64,000 nucleotides of DNA from JAHRVQ01 sp963976815 (GCA_963976815.1 CAXBLU010000001.1:592319-656318), one strand, 5' to 3'; numbered from the stretch's first letter, positions 7,209-16,882 are shown. Numbers and translations are program-made. Notes: generated by a model not told the origin, from the letters alone.

Positions 7209-7733
7209 ATGTCCCAACGAATAGTCCTGACCGGTGGACCCGGTGCCGGCAAAACCACTGTTTTGGATATTCTGCAAACAAAGGGATTTGCAGTAGGTGT
7301 TGATGCTGCCCGATCGATTATTCAAGAGCGCAAAGCAGCCGGCCTGAGCCCACGACCTGAGCCACTATTATTTGCCGAACAGATTCTAGACAGAGAAACG
7401 GCGCTTTTTGATTCCGCCAGCCAGTCTCCAATGTTCTTCGAACGGGGGGTTCCCGAGGCTGTTGCTTCTCTCTACGGGGCAAAAGGAATAGATGAGCCTT
7501 TGATGGAACACATGATGGCGCGATATCGCTACGATAAAGTTTTTCTGTTTCCAGCCTGGGAAGCGATCTATCAAACCGATGCTGAACGGGACCACACCTA
7601 TGATCATGCGGTTCGAGTCTGTGAATCAATACGCAAATGGTACCTTCGATTCGACTACGAGGTCATTGAGGTACCATTAGAAACCCCGCAGGCAAGAAGC
7701 GAGTTTATCCTGCAACATACAAACACCGCCTGA
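7209..7733 (+). CDS. AAA_28-type P-loop ATPase/kinase-like protein
   Basis: The 174-residue protein opens with a P-loop, GGPGAGKTT (residues 9-17). The AAA_28 hallmarks follow: VDAARSIIQERKAAG after the P-loop and FFERGVPEAVASL in the centre, with a late Y-D-H-A segment. These small P-loop proteins resemble nucleotide or phosphotransfer kinases, but the substrate is not established. A Shine-Dalgarno-like AGGT lies just upstream. A 6-bp inverted repeat (7736-7750) right after the stop may end the transcript. Confidence 0.75.
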   Translation: MSQRIVLTGGPGAGKTTVLDILQTKGFAVGVDAARSIIQERKAAGLSPRPEPLLFAEQILDRETALFDSASQSPMFFERGVPEAVASLYGAKGIDEPLMEHMMARYRYDKVFLFPAWEAIYQTDAERDHTYDHAVRVCESIRKWYLRFDYEVIEVPLETPQARSEFILQHTNTA

Positions 7734-7735
7734 GC

Positions 7736-7750
7736 TGGGTAAGCTACCCA
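7736..7750 (+). terminator. Small hairpin after the AAA_28 gene
   Basis: TGGGTA-agc-TACCCA is a perfect 6-bp inverted repeat starting just after the stop codon. There is no T-run after it, so it is a weak candidate terminator or a 3'-end protecting hairpin. Confidence 0.3.
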
Positions 7751-7894
7751 AATTGTAAAAGTAGCACCGCCAAGGCATCCGAGCTCACATTCTCGGTCTA
7801 AATGGCACTGGATTGGTTGTCTGAGCGTCCAGGGCGTTTTTGAGAATCCCCTATTGTCCCTGTAAACTACGGGCATTACTCCTAAGCTTACAAT

Positions 7895-8899
7895 ATGACC
7901 GATCGTGCCCCCACAAATCACAACCTGGATAGAACACTCTCTGTTGCCCCTATGATGGGCTATACGGATAAACATGCCCGGATGTTGTTTCGGCTGATCT
8001 CACCCAATAGCTTACTCTTCACCGAGATGGTAGTGGCAAGTGCCCTGCTCCTTGGTGATCGCAATCGGTTTATCCAGCACGGGGCTGATGCACCTTGCGC
8101 ACTCCAACTCGGCGGCAGCAATCCCCGCGAGCTCGCAGAATGCGCGGCGATTGCCGAGGAAGCTGGATATCAAGAAGTAAATCTTAACGTCGGATGCCCT
8201 AGTGATCGAGTTCAACAGGGTGCCATTGGCGCTTGTTTAATGGCGGAGCCAGAACTTGTCGGAGACTGCGTTGCCGCCATGCAGTCTGCCTGCAATATCC
8301 CGGTCACCGTAAAATGCCGTATCGGCATTGATGATCAGGATAGCTACGAGGCCTTCTCGAACTTTATTCAAATCGTCAGCCAAAAAGGCTGCGATATATT
8401 TTATGTCCATGCTCGAAAAGCCATTTTGAAAGGCCTGTCTCCGAAAGAGAATCGCGACATACCGCCACTTAAGTACGACTATGTCGCGCGTATTCAGAGG
8501 GACTTTCCTGAACTGTCCTTTTACTTAAACGGCGGCATCGATTCTGCTGAGTCTGCCCTGGAACAACTACAGGTATTCTCCGGCGTGATGATGGGGCGAG
8601 CACCCTATAAAGATCCGTATTTGCTGGCGACATTGGAATCAGAATTGTTTGCTGTGCCAATACCAGATCGCCTGGATGTCATCGACAAATATCTGGCCTA
8701 TGGCAAAACCCAACGTGATGCACCCCGGCATATCCTCAAGCATCTACTGGGTCTTTATGCCGGTTGCCCAGGCGCGCGAAGTTTTCGCCGGGTTTTAAGC
8801 ACCTCAATGATCGAGAAAGACGTTTCCCTAGATCTGGTTTACGATGCAATTCAAGAAGCAGGGATTGAACCAATCCAGCAAATTGCTGCCTACCCTTAA
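7895..8899 (+). CDS. dusA: tRNA-dihydrouridine synthase A
   Basis: The 334-residue flavoprotein reduces uridine to dihydrouridine in the D-loop of tRNA using FMN and NADPH. Sequence support: SVAPMMGYTDKHARMLFR at the N-terminus, NVGCPSDRVQQGAIGACLM with the active-site Cys in GACLM, VKCRIGID, and FYVHARKAILKGLSPKENR with the conserved H-A-R. The C-terminal helical tRNA-binding domain is complete. The length is normal for DusA, and the signature NVGCPSDRVQ distinguishes it from DusB and DusC. The TerB-like gene begins 18 bp after its stop. Confidence 0.95.
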   Translation: MTDRAPTNHNLDRTLSVAPMMGYTDKHARMLFRLISPNSLLFTEMVVASALLLGDRNRFIQHGADAPCALQLGGSNPRELAECAAIAEEAGYQEVNLNVGCPSDRVQQGAIGACLMAEPELVGDCVAAMQSACNIPVTVKCRIGIDDQDSYEAFSNFIQIVSQKGCDIFYVHARKAILKGLSPKENRDIPPLKYDYVARIQRDFPELSFYLNGGIDSAESALEQLQVFSGVMMGRAPYKDPYLLATLESELFAVPIPDRLDVIDKYLAYGKTQRDAPRHILKHLLGLYAGCPGARSFRRVLSTSMIEKDVSLDLVYDAIQEAGIEPIQQIAAYP

Positions 8900-8917
8900 G
8901 GACCAAGAGAGTTAACC

Positions 8918-9379
8918 ATGCTGAAAGATATCAAACGATTCTTTGAAGAGAAGTTTCTGCTAGAAGAGAAAAATGACTCTGGTCTGGCAAAAGGTATTGA
9001 ATACGCAACTGCCGCACTCATGATCGAACTGGCCAAAGCTGATTTTGAAGAAGACGATATTGAACGCCAGCTCATCATTGCAATGCTGCGGGACACTTTT
9101 GATATTGAGGGAGAGCATCTAGAAGAGCTGATGACCACGGCTGAAGCCGCGTCAGCTGATGCCAGTGATTTGTTTCAGTTTACGTCATTAATTAACGAGC
9201 ATTACGAAAGTGAGAAAAAGATCGAACTGTTAGAAAATTTATGGCGAGTGGCTTATGCGGATGGGCGGCTAGATAAATATGAAGAGCAGTTTATTCGAAA
9301 AATTGCCGGCCTCATCAATTTGCCCCCTTCTGAATTCACCAAGACAAAACTTCGGGTCAAACATCAGCTAACGGAATAA
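8918..9379 (+). CDS. TerB-like protein
   Basis: The 153-residue acidic, all-helical protein has the TerB pattern: ALMIELAKADFEEDDIE followed by a second copy, LLENLWRVAYADGRLDKYEE. In the known fold these two acidic helix pairs bind divalent metals. TerB domains occur in tellurite-resistance operons, but also widely as stand-alone proteins with no tellurite role. No other ter gene is here, so naming it a resistance gene would be unsupported. It follows dusA by 18 bp and its stop abuts the stop of the convergent STAS gene with no gap. Confidence 0.75.
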   Translation: MLKDIKRFFEEKFLLEEKNDSGLAKGIEYATAALMIELAKADFEEDDIERQLIIAMLRDTFDIEGEHLEELMTTAEAASADASDLFQFTSLINEHYESEKKIELLENLWRVAYADGRLDKYEEQFIRKIAGLINLPPSEFTKTKLRVKHQLTE

Positions 9380-9892
9380 CTATCCGGCGACTCGAACTTT
9401 ATTCGAGTTCATGGGTTTTTGTTCGGCTTCAAGGGCTTGTACCAGATCAGAAAAACATTCTTCGTTATGTTTGCTCAGGCTGATCAAAGTACGATGCGCA
9501 TCCAACACCTGCTCCCGCAATAATTCTTCACTCATGACATGGGTCGGTAGCTCTAGAGCATCGTCGCAGGTATGCATACTGTGATCGATAATCAGAAATA
9601 TTTGTTCAAAACCCATCGAGCGAACCACCCGGGTGATATCCGGATTAGGTGTCACCATCGTGGGCTGACAGTTCAGAATTGATTGTGATGCCAGAGATAT
9701 CTTCGCCAACAAACCCAGGGACGTACTATCCATACAGGTTGTTTCAGACAGATCGAGGACGATCGCCTTTTCCTTACGGTCACCAATCTTTTGCAAAAAA
9801 CCATTTAACGTCGGCGCAAGGTTAACGCGAATGTCACCGACAAATTTCAAAACATGATTGCCGTCATGTTCTGCGAACAAAATCTTACTCAT
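9380..9892 (-). CDS. STAS-domain anti-sigma factor antagonist
   Basis: This 170-residue protein has a STAS domain over residues 1-110. Its core is AIVLDLSETTCMDSTSLGLL, with the phosphorylatable Ser or Thr in D-S-T-S. About 60 extra residues rich in Glu and helices follow, longer than SpoIIAA or RsbV. In partner-switching systems this protein is dephosphorylated by a PP2C phosphatase and then frees a sigma factor or other target from an anti-sigma kinase. Its gene overlaps by 4 bp with the PP2C response-regulator gene just upstream, which fits that logic. No RsbW-like kinase is next to them. Confidence 0.8.
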   Translation of the reverse strand: MSKILFAEHDGNHVLKFVGDIRVNLAPTLNGFLQKIGDRKEKAIVLDLSETTCMDSTSLGLLAKISLASQSILNCQPTMVTPNPDITRVVRSMGFEQIFLIIDHSMHTCDDALELPTHVMSEELLREQVLDAHRTLISLSKHNEECFSDLVQALEAEQKPMNSNKVRVAG

Positions 9893-11028
9893 GGCAGGGA
9901 TGCCTTCCTTTGCAGGGTTAATACAGCTATGTCGTCTGGAACTTTACTTCTACCGTCGAGGTTTAGGTCTGCCGATAACGCGCTAATACTGCGGGAACCG
10001 GATTCTACCAGTGTTATTAGGTGCTTTTCTCTATTTTCTAGAGACTTCTGGGGTAATATTTCGAGCACTCCGTCGGAAAAAAGTACCAGCTCGAAGGTTT
10101 CGCTCAAAACGAGTTTTTCCGACTGATATTCGGTCTCGCAAACACCCAGGGGCAGCCCACCTAATTCCAGATATTGGCAGACGTCGTTCTGGCATAAAAT
10201 TGTCCCGGGAAAGTGGGCGGCACTGCTGTATTCCAGGGTTGATAGATTTAGGTCGATAACCCCCAGGAACATCGTGACATGCTGGTCCAGCTCCAGGGCC
10301 AACATTGCACGGTTAAACCAGGTAAGTAACTCGCTGCTCGTCAAACCAACTGCGGGAAAGCCCGGCTCGGCCATAGCCTTGGCGGTGACGGTGAGTGCTG
10401 TTGTGACCACCCCCCCTAGGACGCCATGGCCGGCGACATCCGCAAGATAAAACAGCAAACGACCGTCGGAAAGGTAAAAACAGTTCACCGAATCTCCGGT
10501 CATACCGGCCCTCGGCAGAAGCTGATAGCCGAAGCTAATATCGCCAAATTGTTGAGGATCCGGCAGCAGGCGTTGCTGAACTGCAAAACCAGCATTGCGG
10601 TCATCTTCGACATGATCCAGGTCGTCCTGGAGCTGTTGTTTCTCTGATTTAAGGGTGTCGAGATCTCGATGAAAAGCGATGGTTCTTGCTACGAGTAACG
10701 ACAGGAGTGAATTTTCAGACCCGCTGGCAAGGTAGTATTCATCAGCACCGGCTTCCATCATCCTACCTGCCTGCTCAGCCTGATCGCCTTCCCCAAACAC
10801 CAAGACAGGAGGATGGGATTCACGGCCAACAAGTGCACTAAGGAGCGTTTCGGATTCAGGATAAGTCAGGGGTAGTAGTGCCAGATCTGGCATTCGGAGT
10901 TCGACGGCGGAGAGATATTCGCCAGGGGTGACTACCTTTTCTATGGCATACCCATTGGCTTCCAACGAGGCTAACAATTTATTATCGACAGGCGTATAAG
11001 CCAACAACCTGTCACTAGCGGCTTGCAT
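9889..11028 (-). CDS. Response regulator-like PP2C phosphatase (SpoIIE/RsbU type)
   Basis: The 379-residue protein has an N-terminal receiver-like domain (residues 1-120; PDLALLPLTYPESE and GADEYYL segments), a coiled-coil linker (about 122-150, LKSEKQQLQDDLDHVEDD) and a SpoIIE-type PP2C domain. The PP2C motifs include DVAGHGVLGGVVT and LVLFSDGVLEI, whose acidic residues bind Mn or Mg. The receiver carries no clear phospho-acceptor Asp in the usual context (PDLALLPL has D but Leu-rich surroundings). It most likely removes phosphate from the STAS protein encoded 4 bp overlapping downstream, as in HsbR/HsbA-like systems. Confidence 0.8.
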   Translation of the reverse strand: MQAASDRLLAYTPVDNKLLASLEANGYAIEKVVTPGEYLSAVELRMPDLALLPLTYPESETLLSALVGRESHPPVLVFGEGDQAEQAGRMMEAGADEYYLASGSENSLLSLLVARTIAFHRDLDTLKSEKQQLQDDLDHVEDDRNAGFAVQQRLLPDPQQFGDISFGYQLLPRAGMTGDSVNCFYLSDGRLLFYLADVAGHGVLGGVVTTALTVTAKAMAEPGFPAVGLTSSELLTWFNRAMLALELDQHVTMFLGVIDLNLSTLEYSSAAHFPGTILCQNDVCQYLELGGLPLGVCETEYQSEKLVLSETFELVLFSDGVLEILPQKSLENREKHLITLVESGSRSISALSADLNLDGRSKVPDDIAVLTLQRKASLP

Positions 11029-11127
11029 TCAGATATGACGCCGACTATCAAGTTGGATCAAGACTTTACTCCGAAAATTCAACAGCTACAAGCATTTACA
11101 GACAAATGCTAAGAAATTACTCAACAC

Positions 11128-11814
11128 CTAAAAGTCGTCAAAATCGTCCTTCACCTGGCCATCGTTGACGAGGTAATTGCGGCGCTGAAGATAAGCATCC
11201 CGCAGGAAAATATAGCGGTCTCCAAATATGGCTCCCTCGGCACCCAGTAACGCGGCGCGTTGATCAACCACCACAAGCCCATAGGTTCGATTCCTATGAT
11301 CGACGGGATGCAAATACCGAATTGGGTCCAGGGCAGAGTCGAAGGGGCGTGACACCGTATCCGTCAAGGTGCTGGGCCCGAGCAACGGCAGCACCAGATA
11401 CGGTCCAGCCGGAACACCCCAAACCGATAGTGTCTGACCGAAAGATTCGTTGTGTTTGGTCAAACCGAGACCCGAGGCAGGATCAAACAACCCCCCGAGG
11501 CCCAGAGTGGTATTAATGACAATTCTGCCGAGGTCACTAACTCCTTTTAACGGCTTGCCCTGCAAAAAATTATTGGCACTATTACTCACATCGCCCAGGT
11601 TGGAAAAGACGTTACTCACGCTATATCTGGCAAAACTGGGGACAACTTTGACATAGGTGTTCGCCACGGGTTTTAGGACCCATCGGTCAGCTGTATCGTT
11701 TAACGCCTGGGTTCGCTTATTAAGCCCCATCCAGGGATCCTCGGCTGCAACAGCAATGGGAGCGACCAGCATCAGTGCGTAAATCGTGAGCGACTGCAAA
11801 AACCTATGCGTCAT
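11128..11814 (-). CDS. mlaA: MlaA/VacJ family protein without a lipobox
   Basis: The 228-residue protein starts at ATG 11814; the frame extends to 11889 but those codons overlap hrpA and do not encode a signal peptide. The MlaA core is clear: EDPWMGLNKRTQALND, then FLQGKPLKGVSDLGRIVINT, GLGLTKHNESFGQTLSVWG and PYLVLPLLGPSTLTDTV. MlaA works in the outer membrane with porins to pull misplaced phospholipid from the outer leaflet. The signal peptide ends in APIAVAAEDPW with no Cys, so this version should be cut by signal peptidase I and not lipidated, unlike E. coli MlaA. It overlaps the 3' end of hrpA by 11 bp. Confidence 0.85.
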   Translation of the reverse strand: MTHRFLQSLTIYALMLVAPIAVAAEDPWMGLNKRTQALNDTADRWVLKPVANTYVKVVPSFARYSVSNVFSNLGDVSNSANNFLQGKPLKGVSDLGRIVINTTLGLGGLFDPASGLGLTKHNESFGQTLSVWGVPAGPYLVLPLLGPSTLTDTVSRPFDSALDPIRYLHPVDHRNRTYGLVVVDQRAALLGAEGAIFGDRYIFLRDAYLQRRNYLVNDGQVKDDFDDF

Positions 11815-14800
11815 TTTTCCTCGCTTTTTCAAATTCTTTATCCAGACGTTTGGCAGACACGGGAATTTTTGTACCAAGGGGCTGCGCAAACAAGGATACT
11901 CGAAATTCTTCTAACATCCACCGATAACGGTCAAAAGCACCCGCTCCTTTCTCCACTTCTCCGACAGCCTCCAACTGCTGCCAGTATCGGGCTAGCATGG
12001 CTACCGACTGTGCGTCTTTTTCGACATTACCTTGAATCCTATCCAGTCGGTATTCGACGGCCTTGAGATATCGCGGAAATTGAGTCAACCACTCCAGAGG
12101 CGTTACCGTCAGAAAAGAGGGACCGATCAATGCCTGCAAATGTTTCCTCACATCCGCCGCGATGGCGGGATGCTGTTTGGCAAATCCAGACTTTAATCTG
12201 TCTTCGATGGAGTTTGCCCGCTGTAGACATTCCCCTACAACACTAGCAACACGCCCGGCATTCTCCATCAGCGATTGGCGCTTCAACTGTCGATCGCGGA
12301 AGGTCTTCTCATCCTGAATGCTGCCCTGCCCTTCAAGAAAGGTGTATCTAAATATGCCTTCGACTAAATCCTGCAGAAGCTCCGCTTTTGAACCCCGGGT
12401 GGCGTAATACAGGGCAAACTGATTGAAACCGGGAATGTTCTTCTCCAAATACTTGAGCTGATCCTTCAGCGTTAGCAGGAATAATCGTAGCAAGCCGCGC
12501 TCGGTCGCCAATCTTGCATCACGAACATTGTCCTTGATCACAATCGAAACGGACTCACCCTTATCCACCAGGGCGGGAAAACCCTTGATCGAAATACCGC
12601 CCTGCTCGAGTGCAACTTCTTTAGGCAGATCACCGAAGCTCCAATCCGTCAGACCCGTTTTTTCAAGGTCGTGAACATCCCGTTGCCGGAAATTCTCCTC
12701 GGCCTTTGCGGCAAACTGGGTTTGCAACGCTGCGAGGTTTCGTCCCGACGCCAGAACACCGTCTTTGTCATCCATGACTTTGACGTTCATTCGCAAATGC
12801 TGGTCAATCTCAGCGGCTCGAAATTCCGCTGCATTGACTCGATTACCGGTCAAGCGGAAAAGCTTTTCGGCCAGCACTTCGGGCAATGCTCGACCATCGT
12901 ATACGAGCCCCTCCGATGCACGTTTGGCAAAATCCGGTGCCGGAATAAAATTCTTCCGCGTGGCTTTAGGCAAGGATTTAATCAGCGCCAGACACTTTTC
13001 TTCCAGCAGGCCCGGAATAACCCAATCCAGTTGTTTACTATCCACCTGTCGTAGGATCGATACGGGGACCTTGAGTGAAACCCCGTCGTCCTCATGCTGA
13101 GGATCAAAATGATAATCCAGGGGCAACACGGTATCCGCCACCTGCATCTGATTAGGATAAAGGGCTTCTGACAACGCTGGCGTCTGCTTCATTAACTTTT
13201 CTTTAGACAGATAGAGCAACTTTGGATGTTTGACTTCAATCTCTTTGCGCCAGAACTCAAGATCAATACCGCTCACAATGTGCGGAGGCAAATGTTCATC
13301 ATAGAAACGGTAGAGGGTGTAGCTGTCCGCCAGGATATCGCGCTTCCGGGATTTTGACTCAAGCCGTTCTATCTCATTGACCAATTCAATATTGTTTCGA
13401 TAAAAACCCGCTTTGGATTCCAGCTGTTGCTCAACCAAGCCGGTTTGAATCAGCAGGTGTCGCGCTTTGGCCTGATCGATGGTGCCATAGTCAACCTTAC
13501 GCCGCTTTACGACCACAAGGCCGTAGAGCATCACTTCCTCAAAGGCTAAAACCTGGCCACGTTTCGAATCAAAATAGGGTTCGTGGTAAGTGCGCTTAAC
13601 CATTTGCTGGGCCAGGGGTTCTATCCACTCGCTCTCAATTTGCGCCACCATGCGACCAAACAATCGACTGGTTTCGACAAGCTCGCCGGACATAATCCAG
13701 CGGGGTTTTCTTTTAAACTGGGACGATCCGGGGAAAATGAAAAAGCGCCGATTGCGCGCACCCAGGTATTCATTGTCATCGTGCTTTTCACCCAGATTGC
13801 CAATGAGTCCGGACAACAGGGCAATATGAATGCTGTCGTAGTCAGCCCCTGGGGGATTAAATTTAAGGTTGAGTTCTTTGCAGGTTAGCGTCAACTGTCG
13901 ATGATTCTCTCGCCATTCAATGTAACGAATGTAGGAAATAAAATGGCTGCGGCAGTATTTTCGGAACTGATTGTTGTTCAATTCCTGACGCTGTTTTTCA
14001 AGTTCCTGCCACAGGTTCAACAGCGCAATAAAATCTGATTTTTCGTCCCAATGCTCCCGATGCCTTTGGTCTGCCGCCTGTTGATGTTCATGGGGTCGCT
14101 CCCTTGGGTCCTGCAGTGCGAGGGCACTAACAATTGTCAAAACCTCGGTCAGGCTGCCCCGCTTACCGGCTTCCAGCACCATCCGGGCGAGCTTTAGATC
14201 AACGGGGAGTCGACTCATTTCTTTACCGATGCGAGTCAGATTTTTCTTCTCATCGACGGCTCGCAATTCATGCAGCAACTGATAACCATCATTAATCTGG
14301 CGTTGCTCCGGCCGCTCAAGAAAAGGAAACTTTTCGATCTCCCCCAATCTCAGATTAAGCATTTGGAGGATCACGGCACCCAGGTTGGTGCGTAGAATTT
14401 CCGGGGCTGTAAATTCTGGCCGGGTGTTAAAGTCATCCTCTGCGTAGAGTCTGAAACAGACACCATCGCTGACCCGGCCACAGCGGCCTTTACGCTGATT
14501 GGCACTGGCTTGAGAAATCGGCTCAATCGGTAATTGCTGGACCTTCGAGCGTACGCTGTACCGGGATATACGGGCAAACCCGGGATCAATGACATAGCGA
14601 ATGCCGGGTACCGTCAGTGAGGTTTCAGCAACGTTGGTTGCCAGTACGATGCGGCGACCGGAATGTGATTGAAACACCCGGTTTTGTTCCGCAACACTGA
14701 GTCGAGAGTAAAGGGGCAATACGTCAAATTGTTTCAAATCCGCTTTGCGAATGGTGTGGGCGAGTTCACGAATTTCCCGTTCGCCCGAAAGAAAAATTAA

Positions 14801-15679
14801 AACATCACCGGGAGATCGACGGGAGCGCTCCAGCTGCTGGATTTCTTTGAGGGTTTCAATCACCCCATCAAACATTTGTTGGTCACTATCCTCTGACTTT
14901 GAGATCTGCTCCGGGGGGCGATAGTGAACCTCAACTGGAAAGGTCCGACCGGAAACTTCAACCACAGGCGCGTTGCTGAAGTGTTTGGAGAATCGTTCGA
15001 GATCAATCGTCGCCGAGGTAATGATGACTTTGAGATCCGGCCGGCGCGGCAATATACGTTTTATGTAGCCGAGCAGGAAATCGATATTCAGACTTCTTTC
15101 ATGGGCCTCATCGATGATTAGAGTATCGTAGTTATCTAAGAATCTGTCGTTCTGAGTCTCGGCTAGTAAGACGCCGTCTGTCATCACCTTAATATGAGTC
15201 TTATCTGAGGACTGATCCGTGAACCGAACTTGATACCCCACGGATTCACCCAACTTAACGTTAAGCTCCTCGGCAATTCTGTGGGCAACGGTTCTCGCGG
15301 CGACTCGTCTTGGTTGGGTGTGACCTATTTTGCCGTAAATGCCGCGGCCAACATCCAGACAAATTTTGGGTAGCTGGGTGGTTTTCCCCGAGCCCGTTTC
15401 CCCCGCAACAATCACGACCTGATGTTTTGATATGGCCTTTTTTAGATCATCCAGCCTTTGGCTAACGGGCAGGATCTCGGGATATTGGGGCGTGGGTACA
15501 CTCGACGCTCTGGCTTCCGCCAGGGCAATAGATTTATCGAGTTTTTTGCGCAACGGACCATTCTTAGGGACGCCGCCGCGCAGCACTTTAGCCAGGCGGA
15601 AACGATCTCTAATCATGCAAGTCGCAAGGACCGCGTCCCCGTTAACTGAAGGGGCGCGGCTGGGTGGTTGACTGCTCAC
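11804..15679 (-). CDS. hrpA: ATP-dependent RNA helicase HrpA
   Basis: The 1291-residue DEAH-box helicase has all core motifs: GETGSGKTTQLPKICLDVG (motif I), DEAHERSLN (II), SAT (III) and QRKGRCGRVSDG (VI). The helicase-associated and OB-fold regions and a long C-terminal DUF3418 region follow. Length and order match HrpA (about 1300 residues), not HrpB. Its role in E. coli is RNA processing and rescue of stalled ribosomes. It is transcribed upstream of the MlaA-like gene, which it overlaps by 11 bp. No defect is seen. Confidence 0.95.
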   Translation of the reverse strand: MSSQPPSRAPSVNGDAVLATCMIRDRFRLAKVLRGGVPKNGPLRKKLDKSIALAEARASSVPTPQYPEILPVSQRLDDLKKAISKHQVVIVAGETGSGKTTQLPKICLDVGRGIYGKIGHTQPRRVAARTVAHRIAEELNVKLGESVGYQVRFTDQSSDKTHIKVMTDGVLLAETQNDRFLDNYDTLIIDEAHERSLNIDFLLGYIKRILPRRPDLKVIITSATIDLERFSKHFSNAPVVEVSGRTFPVEVHYRPPEQISKSEDSDQQMFDGVIETLKEIQQLERSRRSPGDVLIFLSGEREIRELAHTIRKADLKQFDVLPLYSRLSVAEQNRVFQSHSGRRIVLATNVAETSLTVPGIRYVIDPGFARISRYSVRSKVQQLPIEPISQASANQRKGRCGRVSDGVCFRLYAEDDFNTRPEFTAPEILRTNLGAVILQMLNLRLGEIEKFPFLERPEQRQINDGYQLLHELRAVDEKKNLTRIGKEMSRLPVDLKLARMVLEAGKRGSLTEVLTIVSALALQDPRERPHEHQQAADQRHREHWDEKSDFIALLNLWQELEKQRQELNNNQFRKYCRSHFISYIRYIEWRENHRQLTLTCKELNLKFNPPGADYDSIHIALLSGLIGNLGEKHDDNEYLGARNRRFFIFPGSSQFKRKPRWIMSGELVETSRLFGRMVAQIESEWIEPLAQQMVKRTYHEPYFDSKRGQVLAFEEVMLYGLVVVKRRKVDYGTIDQAKARHLLIQTGLVEQQLESKAGFYRNNIELVNEIERLESKSRKRDILADSYTLYRFYDEHLPPHIVSGIDLEFWRKEIEVKHPKLLYLSKEKLMKQTPALSEALYPNQMQVADTVLPLDYHFDPQHEDDGVSLKVPVSILRQVDSKQLDWVIPGLLEEKCLALIKSLPKATRKNFIPAPDFAKRASEGLVYDGRALPEVLAEKLFRLTGNRVNAAEFRAAEIDQHLRMNVKVMDDKDGVLASGRNLAALQTQFAAKAEENFRQRDVHDLEKTGLTDWSFGDLPKEVALEQGGISIKGFPALVDKGESVSIVIKDNVRDARLATERGLLRLFLLTLKDQLKYLEKNIPGFNQFALYYATRGSKAELLQDLVEGIFRYTFLEGQGSIQDEKTFRDRQLKRQSLMENAGRVASVVGECLQRANSIEDRLKSGFAKQHPAIAADVRKHLQALIGPSFLTVTPLEWLTQFPRYLKAVEYRLDRIQGNVEKDAQSVAMLARYWQQLEAVGEVEKGAGAFDRYRWMLEEFRVSLFAQPLGTKIPVSAKRLDKEFEKARKNDA

Positions 15680-15727
15680 GCGAATCGCCCTGATGGTTCA
15701 AAGTAAGAGACCCGCGACAGGGAAAAA

Positions 15728-16879
15728 CTACTTGGAGAGGTAGTTCATCCCATTTTCAATACCGCGAATGGTCAGGGGATACATTTGATCATCAACCAAT
15801 TTTTTAGTCAGGGCTACCGAGTTGGAATATTCCCAGGTGTCTTCTGGCGTTGGGTTGATCCAGATGACCTTATCGAAGGTATCCAGCACCCGTTGCATCC
15901 AAAGCGCACCCGCTTCTTCATTCCAATGCTCAACGCTGCCACCCGCATGAGTAATCTCATATGGTGCCATGGTGGCATCACCGACAAATATTACCCGGTA
16001 GTCATGGGAATACTTGTGAAGCAAATCAAATGTATCTATTTTTTCGTTCATACGACGATTGTGCTGTTTCCAGACGCCATCGTAGATAAAGTTATGGAAG
16101 TAAAAGGTCTCAAGATGCTTAAACTCAGATCGCGCTGCTGAAAACAATTCCTCACATACTTTTACGTGGGCATCCATGGAGCCACCGTTGTCCAGTAGCA
16201 ACAACACCTTGACGGTATTGCGACGTTCAGGACGCATGATGATATCCAGCATGCCGCCGTTTTTAGCTGTCTTGTCGATGGTGTGATCAATATCAAGCTC
16301 ATCATCAGCACCGGTTCTAGCAAGCTTTCGAAGACGCCTTAGGGAGATCTTCATACCACGGGTCCCTAGTTCGACATTGTCGTCATAGGCTTTGTAGTCT
16401 CGCTTATCCCAGGTGCGCTTACCGCGACGCTTCTTACCTTTACGCTCATCGCCTTCTTCGCCACGACCGTTTTGGCCTTTACCTTCTTTGTCCTTCTCTT
16501 TGCCCTCGCCTTTGGCAGCTTCTTCTACCTGACGTTTGAACTCTTCGATAAGCTTCTCAAGACCGCCAAGCCCCTTAATTTTCTCAAGCTCTTCAGCGGT
16601 CAGGCTTTTTTCGAATTCACGACGCAAATACTCATCCGGAATTAAGGAGTTCAACAACGAAGACAGGTCTTCAAGGCCTTTAAAATAGGTACCGAAGGCC
16701 CGGTCAAACTTGTCGTAGTGACGCTCATCTTTTACCAATGCCATACGGCTTAAGTAATAGAACTCATCAATATCTGCATACACCAGCCGGGCTTTTAAGA
16801 TATCCAGCAGGTGTAGCAGTTCAGTGATCGAAACGGGTATCCGGGCATTTTTAAGCGCCAGGAAAAAGTTGATTAACAT
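15728..16879 (-). CDS. CoxE-like VWA protein, partner of MoxR ATPase
   Basis: The 383-residue protein has a helical N-terminal half, a Lys/Arg/Glu-rich linker (about residues 120-150, EGKEKDKEGKGQNGR) and a C-terminal von Willebrand A domain. The metal site reads LLLLDNGGSMDAH, that is D-x-G-x-S rather than D-x-S-x-S, so one serine ligand is replaced by glycine. VWA proteins of this class act with MoxR-type AAA ATPases in the assembly or metal loading of other proteins. The MoxR gene ends 3 bp upstream of this ATG, so the pair is surely one operon. The client is unknown. Confidence 0.8.
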   Translation of the reverse strand: MLINFFLALKNARIPVSITELLHLLDILKARLVYADIDEFYYLSRMALVKDERHYDKFDRAFGTYFKGLEDLSSLLNSLIPDEYLRREFEKSLTAEELEKIKGLGGLEKLIEEFKRQVEEAAKGEGKEKDKEGKGQNGRGEEGDERKGKKRRGKRTWDKRDYKAYDDNVELGTRGMKISLRRLRKLARTGADDELDIDHTIDKTAKNGGMLDIIMRPERRNTVKVLLLLDNGGSMDAHVKVCEELFSAARSEFKHLETFYFHNFIYDGVWKQHNRRMNEKIDTFDLLHKYSHDYRVIFVGDATMAPYEITHAGGSVEHWNEEAGALWMQRVLDTFDKVIWINPTPEDTWEYSNSVALTKKLVDDQMYPLTIRGIENGMNYLSK

Positions 16880-16882
16880 AGG

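Noticed and set aside
8918..9379. Tellurite resistance operon
   Set aside because: Only a single TerB-like gene is present with no terZ, terC, terD or terE; the name would overstate the evidence.
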